From: Planctomycetota bacterium
GTDB taxonomy: Bacteria > Planctomycetota > JAJSAM01
Direction of reading: 5' to 3'
NCBI GenBank assembly: GCA_029932425.1
Contig: JAOZQC010000106.1
Span: 1 to 7,178, forward strand
DNA: 7,178 bases
The first letter of the stretch is position 1. Every line of letters starts with the position of its first letter. The notes beneath the pieces were generated by a model. It ran no database searches, was not told the DNA's origin, and was given only the letters and a program-made list of their open reading frames with translations. Position numbers and translations under genes: made by a program. This document shows, piece after piece, positions 5,861 to 7,178 of this stretch.

Positions 5861-7176
5861 AGCCGGGTCGGATCGTCTCGGGCCTGGTCGACCGGGTGCG
5901 CCATGCACCGGGCATCTTCCGGCGGTTCAAGTTCTGGATCGTCGCGTTCCTCTTCATCCTGCTCCTCGGGGTGCTCGGCCCGTGGGTGGGGCTCCTGACG
6001 AAGATCCTCTCCGGCCTGGGACGCGTGCTCGAGCCTCTCCTCACGAGCCCGGTGGGGCGTTTCCTCACGGTGAACGTGCTCGTGATCCTCCTGCTCTGGT
6101 ACCTCTACCGGAAGTTCCGGGCCCGGGGCCGCCGTCTCCTGGGCGCCTGGGCGCTCGACCGGTTCCTGGCCGGGCTCATGGGCCTGGCCAGCGGGCGCTT
6201 CCGTCAGGGCGTGCGGAGCTTCTCCGCCGTGATCCGGATGGGCCGCTGGGTGGATCTCCGCGAGGCCGTTCCCGAGCACCCGGAGATCCTGGCGGACGCG
6301 CGGATCAAGCTCGCCCTCTGCCACCGGGAGCTGGGGGAGGTGGCGAGGGCGATGAAGCACCTGGAGCTCCTGAAGAGCCGGGATCTCTCTCCCCGGATGC
6401 GGCGCGATCTGGCCGAGGCCAAGGCCTTCGTGTACGCCCTCTCGGACCAGCTCATGGAGGAGACGGTGGACCGGGAGATCGCGAACGCGCTCGAGCAGGA
6501 TCCCCAGAACCGCCGGCTCCTCCGCCTCCGGCGGGACCGGGCGGAAGCCGTGGGGGACCTGCCCACGGCGATCGCGGCCCAGAGAAAGCTCCTGAAGACG
6601 ACGCCCCCCCCGGAGCGGCCGGAGGCGAGGACGCACCTGGCCGCCCTGCACGCGCGGAACGCCCTCCGGCTCTACCAGGCGGGCCGGGAGGAGGAGGCCC
6701 GGGCGGAGATCGCGCGGAGCCGGTCCTCCGACCCCGCCCTGGTCCTGCCGAACCTCCTGGCCGGGGACCTGGCGGTGGAGGCGGGCGAGCCCCGCGCCGC
6801 GGTGCGGGAGTGGGCGCGGACCCCCTCCCTGCCGTCGCTCGAGCGCATCCGGCGCCTGCTCCGGGAAGGCGTGCTCCGCGACGAGGGGGACGCGGCCTTC
6901 GTGGCCCGCGAGTTCCCCCGGAGCGGCATCCTGCTGGTCCTCGGCGCCTACTACCTGGAGCAGGGCAAGCTCCGCAAGGCGCGGAACTGCGTGCGGAAGT
7001 TCGAGGAGCTCGGCCTGGCGAACCGGTACTCCGCCCACCTCATGGCGGAGATCCTGCGGGCGGAGGGCCACGCCGCCGCCGCCGAGCGCGAGGACTGGCG
7101 GGCCCTCAAGGGATTGCTGGGCGCCGACGCCGGCCGGGCCCTCGCCGGAAGCCCGGGGCGGCCGAAAACGGTTTGA
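5857..7176 (+). CDS. Membrane protein with two N-terminal helices and cytoplasmic TPR-like repeats
   Basis: A 439-residue protein I cannot assign to a named family. Residues 26-50 (FWIVAFLFILLLGVLGPWVG) and 67-84 (GRFLTVNVLVILLLWYLY) are membrane helices separated by a short loop. The basic stretch RKFRARGRRL after the second helix predicts that both ends are cytoplasmic. The rest is helical, with TPR-like pairs at about 104-128, 148-174 (ARIKLALCHRELGEVARAMKHLE), 221-250, 259-293 (ARNALRLYQAGREEEARAEIARSRSSDP), 296-322 and 356-386 (GAYYLEQGKLRKARNCV). The segment FLAGLMGLASGRFRQGVRSF parallels FVAGVDLFFKGEYGEAREAL of the preceding protein, so the two may share ancestry in their first repeat. 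There is no zinc ribbon, enzyme motif or signal peptidase site. The GTG start at 5857 overlaps the preceding stop and has a strong Shine-Dalgarno. Being coupled to the LapB-like protein, it probably works with it at the inner membrane. The stop at 7174-7176 is two bases from the window end. Confidence 0.82.
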   Translation: MKPGRIVSGLVDRVRHAPGIFRRFKFWIVAFLFILLLGVLGPWVGLLTKILSGLGRVLEPLLTSPVGRFLTVNVLVILLLWYLYRKFRARGRRLLGAWALDRFLAGLMGLASGRFRQGVRSFSAVIRMGRWVDLREAVPEHPEILADARIKLALCHRELGEVARAMKHLELLKSRDLSPRMRRDLAEAKAFVYALSDQLMEETVDREIANALEQDPQNRRLLRLRRDRAEAVGDLPTAIAAQRKLLKTTPPPERPEARTHLAALHARNALRLYQAGREEEARAEIARSRSSDPALVLPNLLAGDLAVEAGEPRAAVREWARTPSLPSLERIRRLLREGVLRDEGDAAFVAREFPRSGILLVLGAYYLEQGKLRKARNCVRKFEELGLANRYSAHLMAEILRAEGHAAAAEREDWRALKGLLGADAGRALAGSPGRPKTV

Positions 7177-7178
7177 CC

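Noticed and set aside
3353..5908. An 851-codon open frame on the - strand, antisense to the LapB-like gene
   Set aside because: A low-complexity shadow; the + strand encodes a membrane helix, TPRs and a zinc ribbon.
5701..7071. A 456-codon open frame on the - strand opposite the last gene
   Set aside because: Composition typical of an antisense shadow, with no recognisable motif.
1..7178. Mobile element, phage, CRISPR, toxin-antitoxin or defence system
   Set aside because: No transposase, integrase, regular direct-repeat array, nuclease or toxin motif was seen. The helicase is clearly of the XPB repair type, and base composition is uniform across all four genes.

Overview
This is a very GC-rich bacterial window. 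Nearly every codon in the four real genes ends in G or C. All four genes lie on the + strand and form two blocks separated by one non-coding gap of about 370 bases.

The left block (2-3143) holds the C-terminal two thirds of a bacterial XPB-type superfamily 2 DNA helicase, whose start lies outside the window. It overlaps an 683-residue protein whose C-terminal part matches the Helicase_C_3 (helicase-associated) family. This XPB plus helicase-associated pairing is known from Actinobacteria (for example next to M. tuberculosis XPB) and some other bacteria. It points to a DNA repair or remodelling module in which the second protein is a dedicated partner of the helicase.

The gap (3144-3517) contains a G/purine-rich stretch with four iterated CGGAGGG(n)AA boxes. 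It also has a relatively AT-richer island with a 13-base imperfect inverted repeat, a strong GC hairpin, three CGAAGATTCGG-like direct repeats and a candidate -10 box. No classical intrinsic terminator is visible. It is probably the control region of the right block.

The right block (3518-7176) encodes two membrane-anchored TPR proteins, translationally coupled through a GTGA start/stop overlap. The first has the order of parts of LapB/YciM: one N-terminal membrane helix, cytoplasmic TPRs and a CxxC-10-CxxC zinc ribbon. It then carries about 400 extra residues of HEAT-like helical repeats, which LapB does not have. The second has two membrane helices followed by TPR-like helices and no zinc ribbon. 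The two may form a scaffold on the cytoplasmic face of the inner membrane. If the LapB resemblance is functional, it could act in envelope quality control, but that is inference.

The organism cannot be named from this window. High GC, a bacterial XPB and a LapB-like protein together suggest a GC-rich Gram-negative lineage (for example Myxococcota, Desulfobacterota or a related group) rather than an actinobacterium. No tRNA, rRNA, CRISPR array, insertion sequence or phage gene was recognised.
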